Source of the DNA: Colletotrichum lupini
Taxonomy: Eukaryota; Ascomycota; Sordariomycetes; Glomerellales; Glomerellaceae
Direction: 5' to 3'
DNA length: 64,000 nt
Assembly (NCBI RefSeq): GCF_023278565.1
Contig: NC_064675.1
Location: 5,704,001 to 5,768,000 of the forward strand
In this document: piece by piece, positions 20,262 to 33,988 of the stretch
How the letters are laid out: each line of letters opens with the position of its first letter
Position numbering within the stretch: the first letter of the stretch is position 1
Program-made: the position numbers and the translations under genes
Notes under the pieces: generated by a model
Told to the model about the DNA's origin: nothing
What the model saw: the letters and a program-made list of their open reading frames with translations, nothing else
Database searches by the model: none

Positions 20262-23200
20262 GATGAAGTTGGGGCTTTCAAAGCCGGGTGGGAATCGAAT
20301 ACGAGCGGAAAATGAAGCTGGGGTTTTCCTCCGCCGCTGACACGGAGAACTGTTCGGCTGAGGCGTTGCAGATGGGTCTGCCAGAGACCGGTGGATCGGT
20401 TGTTTGTTCTCGACGGCGAACAAACGGCTTGTCAAGACTAAAGACTGATGAATCGATGAGGACTGGGCCCCGATGAGGCTGGGTTACTGGTGTGAGACGA
20501 CGGCGGGTGTAAGTGACGTGTCGACGACTTGATTCCACAGAGTTTATGACTAGACGACGTGAGATTGGGACGCGGTTGACCAGCCGTGTACATGAGCACT
20601 GTTGATGGTTCGATCTGTAGGAGAGCTCCGTATAGAAACTCTCTGTCCAGGGCGAGTACAGAATGGGGTGTTGTCGTTTGCGTTGACGAATAGGATGCCG
20701 AGCACTGGGCAGCGAGGCTTCACTATGGAACCGGGTTGCTTGAGATGGTCCAGATGGCCGGTGTAATGGGCCCGATGTTGTCGATGGGGATTGGGTGAAG
20801 CGAATGTTCAAGTCGTGGGTTTAACGAGAGAATAGTAGTTGGTGAGAAAGAACGGGAGGGGGTTGAGGGAAGAGGTGTAGGTGTAAGTAGAGGAGACGAA
20901 GGACGAAACCTGGGAACCAAACGAATAAAGTATGGTAGGCGGTCGTGGTCGCGTTTTTGTGTGCGGTGCGTTGCGGTGCCTGGGTTGGGGGTTAGATGGC
21001 ATTCCCTGTCGGGGGGAGGGGTGTGGGTGAGGGTAGAGTCCAGCGTCGCGTGGGCAAACGGCAGACCGAGCGAGTTTATTCGTACTTTACGCACACACCT
21101 CGGCCGGTGGATTCTTCTTCTTTTTTTTTTTTCGTCCCTTTCCTTTGGTCTCTGGGTCTCTGCTCCGTACCCAGACTCAAGTATCGAGTGAAGGAAGGAT
21201 GGCAGTGACAAGGATGTGGGAGGGATGCCGTGGTGGAGCGCTCGGAACGAAACACTGGCAGCTACCCTTGTCCGTGCCGGGGGCGTGCGCTCCTGGGACG
21301 CTGGACAGAGTCCGGGTCTGGTGTGGTCTGGGATCCTGACTGGAGACCTGGGAGTCTGGGACCAGGACTGGGAGCCCGCGGCGGCAGGGGAGTGAGGCCC
21401 GCGGTGACGAGATAATTCGGGATCTGTGATGTGCTGATGCTGCTGCTGCCGTGCCGTGTCAATGTGTGTTCAGCGCGTGCGTTCCCATGTGCTGGACCGT
21501 AGAATTGCACTGGTGGTAGACAAAGTACCAATGCTGCACGACACGAGCAGGTGAGATGCAGGGCTCTGTCGTCCCATTCATCAGTTGCCGCTGCCGCTGT
21601 ATGTACGTGTCTGTTCTGCCAGTGCACAGAGCCAGTCAGAGAATTAGATCTTGACCGGACGATGCGACGGCTATGTATGTGCTCTCTGACCTCGTCGTTT
21701 GTTGTGTTGCTTGTACTTGTAGCACCTCGGCAGAAGTCGTACTGCCTGTGGCAATCAAACTCGACTTTCCAATCGACCACTTTGATTCGATTGTGTCTCC
21801 ATGTTGTGCCAGCTAGACTCGATAATTCCTCCCCGTAGACTCTCGTAGGTAGCCGTAGGCGAAAGAATCTTGGGCCGAGAGGCTCTGGCTACCTTAGTTT
21901 CCGATGGTAGCATGAGATGGCGAGGGCTGACACTGGAGCTGCGGGGGATTATTGGCCGCGCCGTCCCCGATTAGATGAAAAAAGACAAGCCACAAGCGCG
22001 ATATAAAACATGGGAAAAACGAAGGTCCAGAGACAATGGCGTGAGGAAAGGGAGGGGGAACCATCCGTCATCCCACCCGGCGGCTTCTGGAAGAAGAAAC
22101 AAGAGGGGAAGCATCGTCAGCCACAGTAGGATTGCCCCAAAAAAAGAAAACTCTCGGCGCGCAATGGCTGACTGGCAGAAGGCATATGTCGAGGCAGTAT
22201 CCGTAGCAAGCAGTCTACCTAGCAGACCAGTCTCGAAATGCGTGGTTTTTGGCATCTCGTCTTCTTTGCCAAGCGCCGTCACTCATCTCCTTTCTGATAT
22301 AGGTCGCTGTCCCCGATAAGCCCAGAGTTGGAGCGTGAGCCGTCGTTTCCCTGGTCATCCCTGGTCCGTGTTGTTCTTAACCAGCACGGCTAATGTCGCT
22401 TTTGCTCCAGCTCCGGCGCAATCGACGATGCTCGTCTTGCCATTCCCATCATTGATTGACACGATCTGGGTCTATCCAGGCTGCCAGGAACAATCGCAAG
22501 TGAGGTTCCCACTCGGCGAGTGCCTCGCACCATGGTTTGCGAAATGACGGCGCTGAAAAAGACCCCGTGGTTGATCAAGTGAGGCTCTGGGCCGTGCTAG
22601 TTTTGTTTACATCGTGTCGCTTTCGGCATGGTCGCAGCGACGTGTCGAGATGGGCACTAGGTGCTCACTAGATGGCGACGACGGCGCAGGGTAAGGCTGG
22701 ACTCGAGAGCTGCGGTCGCATCGTATGTGAGGGGGTTGTGCAGGTACAATCTCCGGTCCTCTTTGCTATCGCCCGAAGCTGCCAATTGAAGGTGCTCCCT
22801 TGCATCCGTGAATCAACACAACGAGCCATCAATCGTTCCGTCAAATCCGTTCTGGCCAGTAGGTGTCCTGGCGCAAGCTACGGCACTTCTGCCCCTCAAT
22901 GGGCCATGGCGCTGTGCCTCTTCTTCTATCCCAAAGCAGAAGGCCATGATCGACGAGGCTAGCGATGAGATGCGTGGCGTCTCCATGGACTGGTTGTTTG
23001 TTTTTGGGTGAGACACGCGAATCCCTGTCGGTTGGTTGCGAGCAGAGGGAGACAGAATCGCTCTTCCGACCCAAGACAAGCTGACACTTTTCCCTCGTGG
23101 ACAAGTGGCCGTCATGCGCAGTCGGCGATAGCTTCAAGACACTTGCGACGTCGGACGGGGTTCAAACTTTGGTTGCTCGACTGCTGAGTCGCCGAGTGTC

Positions 23201-26200
23201 AACAAAGTGAGGGCAACTCTTAGCTAGAGGTAGTGAGCCCACCCACCCGTTGGCATGGTAATTGACTGGTGCCAGGAGAAAGCGGAGGCAAAAAGCCAGT
23301 GCTCTCATGTTTCGACAGAGGGGTGTTCCCTCTTGAGTGTCTCTCTGCCTCCGCACCTTACGTAGACTAAGGTAGGTACAGAATAGCGGCTTCCGGCTGC
23401 CTTCAGTGGAGAGCTGGCGGCGTACCTGAAGGGGCGAAGAGGGGCGAGAAGGGGTCGAGAGAGAGACCTGAGGGGTCTTGCTTTGACCAACAGGCGACGG
23501 AGAGAACTCGGTCGCATGGGTGGTCCATGTTCTGCAGAGGGGAAGTTTGCATAACAAAAGGGCGGTTGTGCCGTTTCCCCGGTGCGCTACCTATGGCTTT
23601 GACCTTGTGCAGACGGTCAGATAAACATTGGTAGCTGGAGCTGGAGCTGGAGCTGTCTCCGCCAAATGGTCTTCTCTGGTTGAAGAGTCCTACGGAGTAT
23701 CAGGCTCCCAGCCCAGTTGCCAGTGACGCAGAGCGCATCTAGATTCCGAACCTGGCCGAACTGACTCGGCCCCCAAAGAGGGCCAGCCCGGCTGCCCGAG
23801 TTGGTAAAAGAGATTTTCGAGATTTTCTGGGGAGACGCTATTTAGTTTGGTCGTTGGAATGTAACCGTCTAACCTCCATCGGGACACCAACGGCTTGACA
23901 ACGACTCGCCAAAAAACGAGAAGAAGAACCAGGTTTAGCAATGGCAGAGACAGGGAAGGCGATCTATCGACGAAGAGTTTTCCATGGGTGCAAAAAGCGT
24001 AAAATGATACAATATCAGAGGTACCTTGGGTACATGAAGATGTGCAGCAAGGCACCAGGGATGGAAGTACCTCGAGATTTTCCTGCCGCCTTAATTCCCG
24101 ACGGACCCAAATGACTGGGCAGGAGCCCGGGGGTGTCTGGCTGTCTGCTCCTGCTGCTTCTCGCGAGTGGCCAGGGACCTGTCTCAAATTTTCTATTCTC
24201 GGCTCCTGCTGGAGTTGGGAAATCTCGGAGGACGAAAATGACGCACGCCTGCCATTAATGGGATGCCTCCCTGCTCAGCGCTGTCACCTGTGGGAGTCTG
24301 TCTACACAGTACCTTAGCTTGGGAGAGTGTCTCGAGTGCGGATAAGGAGAACGTTGCCAGGTCAGATGCTGATACCGAAAAGGACGAGGCCAATGCGAGG
24401 CAAGCCAAGTGTATAGTGCACCCCGTGTATATCAATGCTCAACATCTTCTCGGCGCAATGGAATCCATTCTCCATCCAAAGGTCCAAAAGGAGCAAGGAG
24501 GGCTCTAATGAAGGGACGAAAAAGACCTTGAAACAATGGCAGATGCTACAGTGCCATACTTCGTACCTACCTTACCTTACCTGGCCTCAAGGTATCTCTT
24601 TAGCCATGCCGCGAGGGGTACGTAGCGCATGTCTCTGCCTGAGGGCCACACGACTACCTTACCTTGCCTACTCCTGCCAACCACAGTCAACCTCCCAGAT
24701 AACGGAGTACCGACCTGCAGATGTACGGACTACAGACTGCCTGAGGTATGAATGTACCTCACACAAGATGTTCACAAGGAAAGACCTTCCAGGCTCCTTC
24801 CAACGTCTTTTCTGACTCCAAGGCGTCCCTGCCTTCCCGGCCAAGTTCCCGCACACACCTCATGCCAGCCGTGGGCCCCAGCTCCCTTCCCGCTGTTACC
24901 AACACGCTGCCTTGATTCGACGACTTTCCATCTCCTCCTCTCCACCAAATTTCGCCCCATGTTGTCCTTAGTCCTGAATGACTCCTGGGTCTTGACTTGT
25001 GAAGCCTTGGGCCATGGTCCACCACGGCTTCCACTCCTTGACTCCGTGTCTCTCCACATGGCCACACTTTTCCACGGCACTGCCCTGGCCGAGAATGGGC
25101 CTCGCTGTCCCAGCCAGGCACAGGCTGCAGCAGGCTTGCAAATTGCGTTTTCCCCGGCAAGCGAGAGGACGGCACGACAGGGCAGGGCACGACATTGACA
25201 AGGCTCAACGAGGCCTGACACGAGCGACGAGGCCGGAGGACCGCCAGGATCCAATGTGCTCGACGGGGCCTGCGGGAATTATATCCACGGCCAGAAGCCT
25301 GGAACTCCTTGGGCCTTGGAACAAGTGGAAAAAGCGGCGCCGATGACGAAAGAACGCATCTGAGATTCATCTCGGAGAATGAATCTACGGAGTCACTGAG
25401 TATACTACAGTAAGGAGTACATACCTACAGGCTACTCATGTGAGGACGGCGCACGGCATGGAGCACCGCGTACGGAGTACTGTCTGCAGACTTGTTGCAG
25501 TGCTGATCAATCCCCGGCCGCCAGCGGCAGCCAGCCTGTTGGGCGCACGCCGGCGCTCTTTTGGGGGCTGACGGCGCATTTCCACATCTTCTATTCCTGC
25601 TTCCTTTTTCTCCGACGCTTTCCAATCAGAGACGCCCAGCCCATGCCTCCCCCGCTGCTCGTCATCTCTCACGTCGATGGGAGATGGATTAGAGATGAGA
25701 CAGGCCCTGTGGTTGGCATGTTGGTGCCTCGCCATTGGGCCGCCGGCCGGCATTGGTGAGTCTCTGTCTCTCGTCTAATTCTGCTCCAGCCCCGTACGAA
25801 TACCTAGGTACAAATAAAGGGTGCTCTTGCGATGGAGGGTCGGAAGATGGCCATTGACTGACACACAATGTGCCCAATGTCTCTTGAGCTCAACGTCTCC
25901 GTCCTACGCCCGCACAGAGTTTGTGCCCTGCGTCGGCTTTGCTGCGAATGCAGAGTTCTCGTCAACGATACGTACCGGATGTACCTGACCCTAGTCCCGA
26001 TGTGCTGCGATGCGATGCTGAGGCGACCGCTCGCCGTTCCGCGGCCCCATGGGATCGCAGCAAATCCGTCGCATCTCATTCGTCGCATCTCGTTCAGACG
26101 AAGAATGCCGGGCCCAGATGTGTCTTGTACCTGCGTTTAGGGCTCACGCTGCCGCACCTCTGGTGGAGTGGCGGTCCAGTCTGTTTTTTTTTTTTTTTTA

Positions 26201-29200
26201 CCCACTTACATACAGCATCGCACCAATTATGTATCCTTCCAAAGTACCTTTAGCCGGTTGCTTTGTCATTCTGAGTCCTTTTCTGCCCCGATCAACTTTT
26301 GTCCCGCTCCTGCTGTTCCCACCACGCGAGCGGCGACGTCAAGAGGGGAAGCGGACGCCAAAGAGTCATTAATACCACTTGTTGCGGAGTACGGCCCAGA
26401 TTTCAAACTTCTTCGCAGCAATCAGCACCGAGAAGAAGCAACCTCGTCGAGAACCGGCCGTTACGCCTTGCCGAGTCTTCCCATTCGCAGTTGACTCTAG
26501 GATCTTGCTTGGAAATGCCGCTGTCAGAAGAGGGGCTCATCTGCACAAACCACAAGCAGTCACAGCTCGGGCAACCAAGTGAACAAAATGTCGGCTTTTG
26601 CTGGCAATGACTCGGTGTTATTCTGGGGGTTCTAGGGGATATCCCCGCCATGACCGCACCTTGGACAAAACGTTAAACCCTCGGTGGAGATGGCATCACT
26701 GCGCGCCCACGTCCGTCTGCCGTCCGTCCGCCCGCTCTTCTGCGAACCGCTCCCAGGTCCACCCACAACGTGTCAGCCCGCACACATGTTTGACGGGGTT
26801 GAAACGAAAAGAAAGGAGGCCAGAAAAAAATCTGCTTCTCCATGCTCTTTCGACAGCACTTGTCAACGGCTCCGATCCTTCTGTTGCCAATTTTGGAAAA
26901 AAAGAAAAAGGTTCGCACGGCGCTCCAGCACCAGAGTTTCGTCTTAGTCGGCGCCCCAAAAAGGGCCAAAGTCTGGCTAGGCCATTGGCCGTTTGCGGCT
27001 TGCATGCGCGCACAACGGGCGAGCGTTGCAACTCACCATAGGTAGCTTGATGCTACTGTCGTCTTCTTTGTCCAGGAACAACTGAAACGGCACGATGGCA
27101 AGGAGCGCGCGCCCGCCACGTGGGGATCTACCAGACTTGCTGAGCTTCCGGTTAACGGTTCCTGTTTCGTGTCTCCCATTCCGGAAGCATCTTCTACTTC
27201 GATAGCTGCTGTCTGGCCGAATTGATGCAACTACACGTGGTCGACAGTCTTTAGGTGGCGCCATATGTGTTGGACTTCACTTCTCCGATTGTGGGATTCA
27301 GGCGAGGTCACGCTGTGGCCGCGAGAGAGGATGCGCTGGCAACATCTCATTACGTATTGATAGGTGTCTATTTCGATGCCAGCCGTGCAGCCGTCGTCAA
27401 GTGATGCTCGGAAGCATATGTCGACTACCGCGCAGGCAGATCAAGAACACTTCATCCCGCCATCGCTCGCGGTTACCTGCAGACCCGTCGGATAGATCCC
27501 ACGATGGTTCAGGTCCAGCCAGTGCAGTTGTATCGGGGCGCCGGGACGTTGTCCAAGTCTGTGCCTCCTGCTCCGCCATAGCACGGTTGTGGCCACCACC
27601 GCCGGCTCGTCATCGGTCACAACCATCGTGGACGGCCAGCACTTGTTTGCCCGCGGCTGGTGCATGCAACCGAGCACATGCGCTCTGTCTCTCGAGGCTG
27701 GCGACTCACCGGTGGCCCCCACAGTCGGTCAAGTTCGTCATAGGGATTCGAATTTCTCTAGAATCGAGGTCGAGGTCGAGGCCGAAGTTGCACGACGGAC
27801 GTCGCCCGACATCTTCCGCCTTTACTCTTGCGGCGCTGCACAATTCCCGTACGGATATGCGTGTGTATGGGATATTCTCCGGCTCCCGCGCGGCATCCCA
27901 GGGTGCTGCGTGGCAGGGTTGGGAATCTGGGGCGAGACAAATTGACCAAATACAGCAAAATGGCAACGGCTTCGGGGAGTTGATATTAAGATTTGATGAA
28001 GGGGATTGGCCTACCAGGTTCCATCATCGCTTGGAAAGGGGGCTAAAGTGCATCCCTTTGCCGTTACATTTCGCTTCCCTTTGTATTTCGCCTACCCCGG
28101 TCCGTCGCCGGCGGCACGACCAGCCCCTGCTCCCCCGAGGGAAAGAAAACGTACGGGGCATCTCTCATCAAGTTTCTGCTTTATTACCCGCGAGAGCTGT
28201 TAAGGAGGCTGGTGCAAGTTGTACTCCTTCCCCCAGGGGTTCGCCGAAGCTTTGGCACTATCGATTCACCAGTGAAGTCAACCAGGGAGGAGGAGATGCA
28301 GGGCTGTGGTTGACAGGTTCTAGCTTGCCGTTGCAACTTGCAGCCTTGCAGTCCAAGTGTGGTTTTGCAACGGCCAAGATATGCCTTGAGTCATTTGCAC
28401 GCCGCCCTGCTTGGAGGTAGGAGTACGGCGTCGCCCGGCTGCTGTGCGAATGGGGAGATGAGAGTTCATCGTGAATCCGGAACGGGATCACGAGGCCCAG
28501 AAGGGGTATACCGTGGCTGGATATAGCCTGGGAGAGGCGGCAGCCCGAATTCAGCACGTCATGATATACAGAGAGTCGGGCCTCTGGTGCTTTTTGCGAC
28601 GCGTCCTTGATTGGTACCGGAGTCAGAAATGCGATCTTGTCCTGCTGATTCAGCTGATACTGCGGCCATGGTTCCGTGAAGCTTGCGAATTTTGATAGCG
28701 AAGTGCCTAGACGGGCTCGGTCAGACTTGGTCGTTCGCATTTGCAATAGATGGGATGCTGGAGGAATGGGATGTTGCGTGTACTCATCGAGACTGCCTCA
28801 AGGACTAGGCATGATGCAGCGCTGAGTGAACCACCCAGAGAAATCCTGCAATACTGACCATGTGCGAGATCACCGCCCTACAATCTACGATGCCGTCGGC
28901 CATTTTGCGAGTGTCCATAGAGGATTCCTTTGCTAGCAGAGACATGGCTGGTAGAGAGATTGTCTCCTTGCGACCCTCCAACCATCATTGACAGGACCTG
29001 GCGGAACACGCTTCTCGACATGCGTTTTGGAAACCTCGCGGTTATGTTCGTAGACTGCTCTTCTGCATTCTGGCTTGGAATGGGACTTCAGTTGAAGACA
29101 TGAGCTCGACCGGCGCATCGACTATTCACTGCAGACCGTCAGTCTCTCCTTTAGGCACTCGTTCGGCCAATCGGCTGGAGATGAAACTGGGCACAATTAT

Positions 29201-30489
29201 GCGCACTACACCGTGGAAGTCGTGGATCATGTTCTTCTCGCTTCAGCTGGACCAGAGCTTGAATGCTGTGTCGTCTCCTGCACGGCCACTGCGCGTTCAA
29301 ACACGAATTGTTGTCGACTTCTGCTTTCACGAGGATCGCAGCTTCAACAAAGGAGCGATTTGTTCGAGTCGAGAAGCTCCCGCCATCGACGGACTGTGTT
29401 CAGAGGGCTTGTTGAGGCCTGAGAATATGTCTTATTTGTAGAGTCGCGACTAGGCGATGCGAGGCGCAGGCATCGCAGTATGGTTCCAGAGGCGCTGTAC
29501 AATATGTGCAATTCGTAAGATGGACTCGGGAGGTTGAGTTCAAAGCCAGATGCAGAGATTGCCAGCGCCTTTTGCCTGGATCTCATCATCGTCCAATGAA
29601 GATGGTTCCCCGAGGTGAGCCTAGGAGGAAGTTTTGGGGCAGCTCCACGTGCCATGATCAAACGCAATTCTCAAGCAAATCTCATGATGCCCGACAATGG
29701 GTGGTGAGAAGTCTCACTGGCCCAGGTCCAGATTTATGCGACGCACACGTACAGAGATGGACGGTGAGAACTTGGTGCTTGGGTTGCCCGGAAGGACCGG
29801 CCGAGAGACATCGGGGTGATGCCCCAAAAAGCTTGTCTGCGTGCTTTCCCACATTCTGACAGGCACGCTTCCATTGGCATCTGGGGGAAAGCTCGGGTCG
29901 CCCCTCTGATCTCCAGCTGATCAATGGGCGACCCCGCAATCGACCAAATATTTCGGCCAAAGCAACGCCGAGCTCTCATCTTTTTTTCTTTCTCTTTGTG
30001 AGCCATGGTCCAAACAGGCAGCTCAACATGGCATCTTCCCTTGCGCCGGACGCGTGCGGCTTGCAGTTTGATTACACTTGCAAGGACCAGCGGAAGAATT
30101 GCGCGATAATACGGGCGAGGCCACTACGGTTCCTGCGTTACTCTCACGCGAGGCACGCAGTCTATACAGGAACGGTGACCGGGATACCCCGCAATGAAGT
30201 AATGACGGCCAGACCTCGAGCATCTGATTGCTGGAAACTAGAATGAAGAGCTGGTGGTCTGCGCCTGTTGGGGTGAGAGCCATGCAGCTCTTCGTGATGT
30301 CGCACTCGGTCCTCATTTCCGCGACTGGGATTGATGGCCGGCGACCTGTGATTGACAGTGGTGGGCTCACGATCGTTTATCAGTCGGTTCGTTCCCGCGT
30401 GGTTCGCAGCAGAGCAGATCTAGAATGCAACGCCATTCTCGCTCGATCCGCACATTTACGAATCTGGAACCCGCCAAGGTTGTGCTGTC
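20262..30489. other. About 10-kb tract without a supportable gene
   Basis: Both strands were read for domains, splice-compatible exons and T-loop-like tRNA signatures, and nothing convincing was found. The proximal part (20262 to about 21300) is probably the long 5' leader and promoter of the four-TM gene. Open frames of up to 339 codons exist (27401-28420 on +) but are Arg/Ser/Pro-biased without domains. TACGGAGTA words occur at 23691-23699 and 25471-25479. ACCTACCTTACCTTACCT lies near 24565-24582. Base composition is ordinary, so this is not a RIP-degraded repeat. Confidence 0.45.
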
Positions 30490-33400
30490 ATGCGTTTTCA
30501 CCGGGCTTTGACGGCCTTGATCTGGCTGTTTGCATCCGGGGCTTGGGCGACTGACAACGGCCTCACTGACGTGGTGTCGTGGGACAAGTACAGTCTCGTC
30601 ATCAACGATACCCGGACGTACATCCTGTTCGTGTCGTCCCTTTAATCGCGTCTGGGGCTAGGTGTTGACTGGTGACAGCTCTGCCGAATTCCACTACCAG
30701 AGAACGCGTAAGAAGCTCCAACCTCAGGTCTCGATTCGTAACTAACTCTTTTCTCCCACACAGCCGTTCCCGGATTGTGGCCCGTGAGTTCAGCCTGTCG
30801 AGTACCTCCCTTTACATACTAAACCTTCGACAAAAAGGATATTCTGCAGAAATTCAAGGCCAATGGCTTCAACACCGTGAGGTGAGTACCGGCCGCACGT
30901 CAGCAACATCTCAGAACGCTCACCGTGCCTCTCAGCATCTACTTCTTCTGGTCGTACCACTCGGCTGCCGAGGGCGTCTACGACTTTGAAACGGCGGGCA
31001 AGAACATTCAGCGACTATTCGACTACTGCAAAGAGGCTGGGCTCTATGTCATTGCCAGAGCCGGCCCCTACTGCAATGTGAGAACCTAGTATATTCGACC
31101 ATGTCAAGAGGCTGACACGTCCAGGCCGAAACCAATGGCGGCGGCCTCGCTCTCTGGGGCTCTGACGGTCGCTTCGGAAAGATCAGAACCTCTGACGAGC
31201 GGTACCAGGCCGGGTGGCTCCCCTTCATCACGCAAGTGGGCAAGATTATCGCCGCGAACCAAATCACCAATGGCGGCGTAGGTGCCTTCGTCCCCGTTCA
31301 TCTGCAGTCCGCTGACAAGCCCAGCCCGTTATCCTGAACCAAGTCGAGAACGAGTACCAGGAGAGCGTCTACTCCCCCGACCACACCTCGGTCATCTACA
31401 TGGAACAGCTGAAGAAGGCATTCCACGACGCCGGCATCGTAGTCCCGCTGACGCACAACGAAAAGGGTATGCGTTCCCGGTCGTGGTCCACAGACTACAA
31501 CAACGTCGGCGGCGCCGTCAACGTCTACGGCCTCGACAGCTACCCAGGCGCCCTTTCCTGCACCGACCCGACGGTTGGCTTCAACGTCGTCCGGACCTAC
31601 TTTCAGTGGTTCTCCAACTACTCCTTCACGCAGCCGAGCTACCTTGCCGAGTTTGAGGGCGGTTGGTTTTCCAATTGGGGAAGCGCGACTTTCTATGATC
31701 AGGTGCGTGTGCTCTGAAATATTGAAAGACTGCGTGCTGACATGCAGAATAGTGTGCCTCGGAGCACGACCCAGCCTTTGCGGATGTTTACTACAAGAAC
31801 AACATCGGCCAGCGCGTGACCCTGCTGAGCATCTACATGAGCTACGGCGGAACGAACTGGGGACACTGTGAGTCCTACACGAATCAGGACCAGCACTGCA
31901 GACACTGACAAGAGCAGCCGCGGCACCTCAGGTCTACACGAGTTACGACTACAGCGCCCCTCTCCGCGAGACTCGTGAGCAGTGGACCAAGCTCTTCCAG
32001 ACAAAGCTCATCGGACTCTTCACCCGAGTCTCGTCGGATCTGCTCAAGGTTGAGATGATTGGGAACGGAACTGGCTACGGTGTAAGTCGCGCGGACTCTC
32101 CATAATACCCCTGCTAACGCCCATAGCTCTCTTCACCTTCGGCCTTTAGCTGGGTTCTCCGTAATCCCGATACCCAGGCTGGCTTTACCGTCGTGCAGCA
32201 AGCCAGCACCAAGTCCATGACCCCCATCCAGTTCGATGTCACCCTCAACACGACAGCCGGACCCGTTACCGTCCCGAACGTCGTGCTCAACGGTCGCCAG
32301 AGCAAGATCCTTGTCACGGATTACGTCTTTGGCAAGCACACTCTGCTGTACGCCTCGGCGGACATTGCCACCTATGGCCTCTTCGACACTGAGGTACTCG
32401 TTTTCTACCTCCAAGAGGGTCAGACGGGAGAGTTCGCCTTCAAGGACGCAGGCGACCTTACATTTGAGGTGTTTGGCGATACGGACTTGCAGGAGACGAC
32501 AAACGGTAACCATTCAGCTTTTACGTGGAAGCAGGTCGCCGGTTCCACGGTGGTCAAATTCTCCAACGGCGCTCTCGTCTACCTGCTTGAGCAAAAGTCG
32601 GCGTGGCGTTTCTGGGCGCCCCCGACAACGTCAAATCCTACTGTGAAGCCTGACGAGCAGCTCTTTATTCAGGGCCCTTACCTCGTCAGAAGCGCCCGCA
32701 TCTCTCACGGCGTCCTCCACGTCTCTGGTGACAGCGACAAGGCTACAACGATTGAGGCCTACGTCGGCGACAAGCCCATCGAAACCATTGACTGGAATGG
32801 CCTGCGCCTGGCCGCCACAAAAACTGCTTACGGTTCCTTCACTGCTCAGATTCCCGGCGCCGAGGACCGTGCTGTGACCCTCCCCGAGCTGTCGAACTGG
32901 CGCGCGGCCGAAGCCCTTCCCGAAGCGGCGTCCGACTACGACGATTCCCGATGGACCGTCTGCAACAAGACGACGACGCCTAGCCCGTATGCTCCAGTCA
33001 CTCTACCGGTGCTCTATAGCTCCGATTATGGCTTCTACTCGGGTGCCAAGATCTACCGCGGTTACTTTGACGGCGCCAACGCCAGCTCGGTCAATATCAC
33101 GGCCTCCGGCGGTTTGGCGTTCGGATGGTCGGCTTGGGTGAATGGACAGTTCCTCGGCGGCGACGTTGGGTCCGCTTCGGCAACGACAACCAACAAGACT
33201 CTCACGTTCCCTCGGTCCGCGTTGGTTGAGAAAAACAACGTGGTCACGGTTGTGGTCGACTACCATGGCCACGACCAGGCCTCGACGGCCCAGGGTATCA
33301 ATAACCCACGCGGCATCCTCGGCGCCCAGTTGCAACCCGGCAGCACACGCACCAATACGGGCTTTAAACTGTGGAAGCTGGCGGGCGCGGCCGGCGGCGA

Positions 33401-33905
33401 GGCCAACATCGATCCCGTCCGCGGACCCATGAACGAGGGTGGCCTCTACCCGGAGCGCCTGGGCTGGCACCTGCCCGGCTTTGTGCCCACCGGCTCCTCT
33501 TGGAAGCCCGAGTCCCCGCTCGTCGGTCTCTCCGGCGCGGGCATCCGCTTCTACGTCACGGATTTCACGCTCAACATCGACTCGGACCTGGATGCGCCGC
33601 TGGGCATCGAGTTCTCCGCGCCCGCGGGAACGACGGCACGCGTCATGTTCTGGATCAACGGGTACCAGTATGGCAAGTACGTCCCGCACATTGGTCCGCA
33701 GACACGGTTCCCTGTGCCACCGGGCGTGCTCAACAACCGCGGCCGCAACACCCTGGCCGTCAGCCTGTGGGCGCAGACCGACGCGGGTGCCAAGTTGGAC
33801 GGGCTGAAGCTGGTGCGGTACGGGCAGTACCAGACGGATTTCAAGTTCAACCGTGACTGGAGCTACCTCCAGCCCGGGTGGAAGGACAGGCAGGAGTATG
33901 CTTAG
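30490..33905 (+). CDS. Secreted GH35 beta-galactosidase
   Basis: GH35 enzymes release terminal beta-galactose from plant cell-wall polysaccharides and oligosaccharides. Ten exons close into 986 aa: 30490-30626, 30679-30707, 30764-30783, 30838-30881, 30936-31077, 31125-31277, 31325-31702, 31753-31867, 31918-32081 and 32127-33905. A signal peptide ([20 protein letters not shown]) precedes the catalytic barrel, which has SAEFHYQR, the acid/base motif QVENEY (Glu about 185) and the nucleophile segment LAEFEGG (Glu about 284), then GGTNWG and YTSYDY. The long last exon holds the C-terminal beta-sandwich domains typical of fungal LacA-like enzymes. The first intron uses a GTTCGT donor, chosen because it preserves the frame into SAEFHYQR; a GTGTCG donor four bases downstream would break it. 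The gene is convergent with the next one, 83 bp away. Confidence 0.93.
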
Positions 33906-33988
33906 TTTAATGCATCACGGGCAACGTCGGCCGGCGTGACTAGATTCTTAGTTGTACATATTTTGATACACGTCATCCCGTGAACTAC

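Noticed and set aside
27401..28420. 339-codon open frame on the + strand in the 20-30 kb desert
   Set aside because: Rich in Arg, Ser, Pro and Ala with no domain or signal peptide, it overlaps comparable frames on both strands. It looks like a chance frame in GC-rich DNA.
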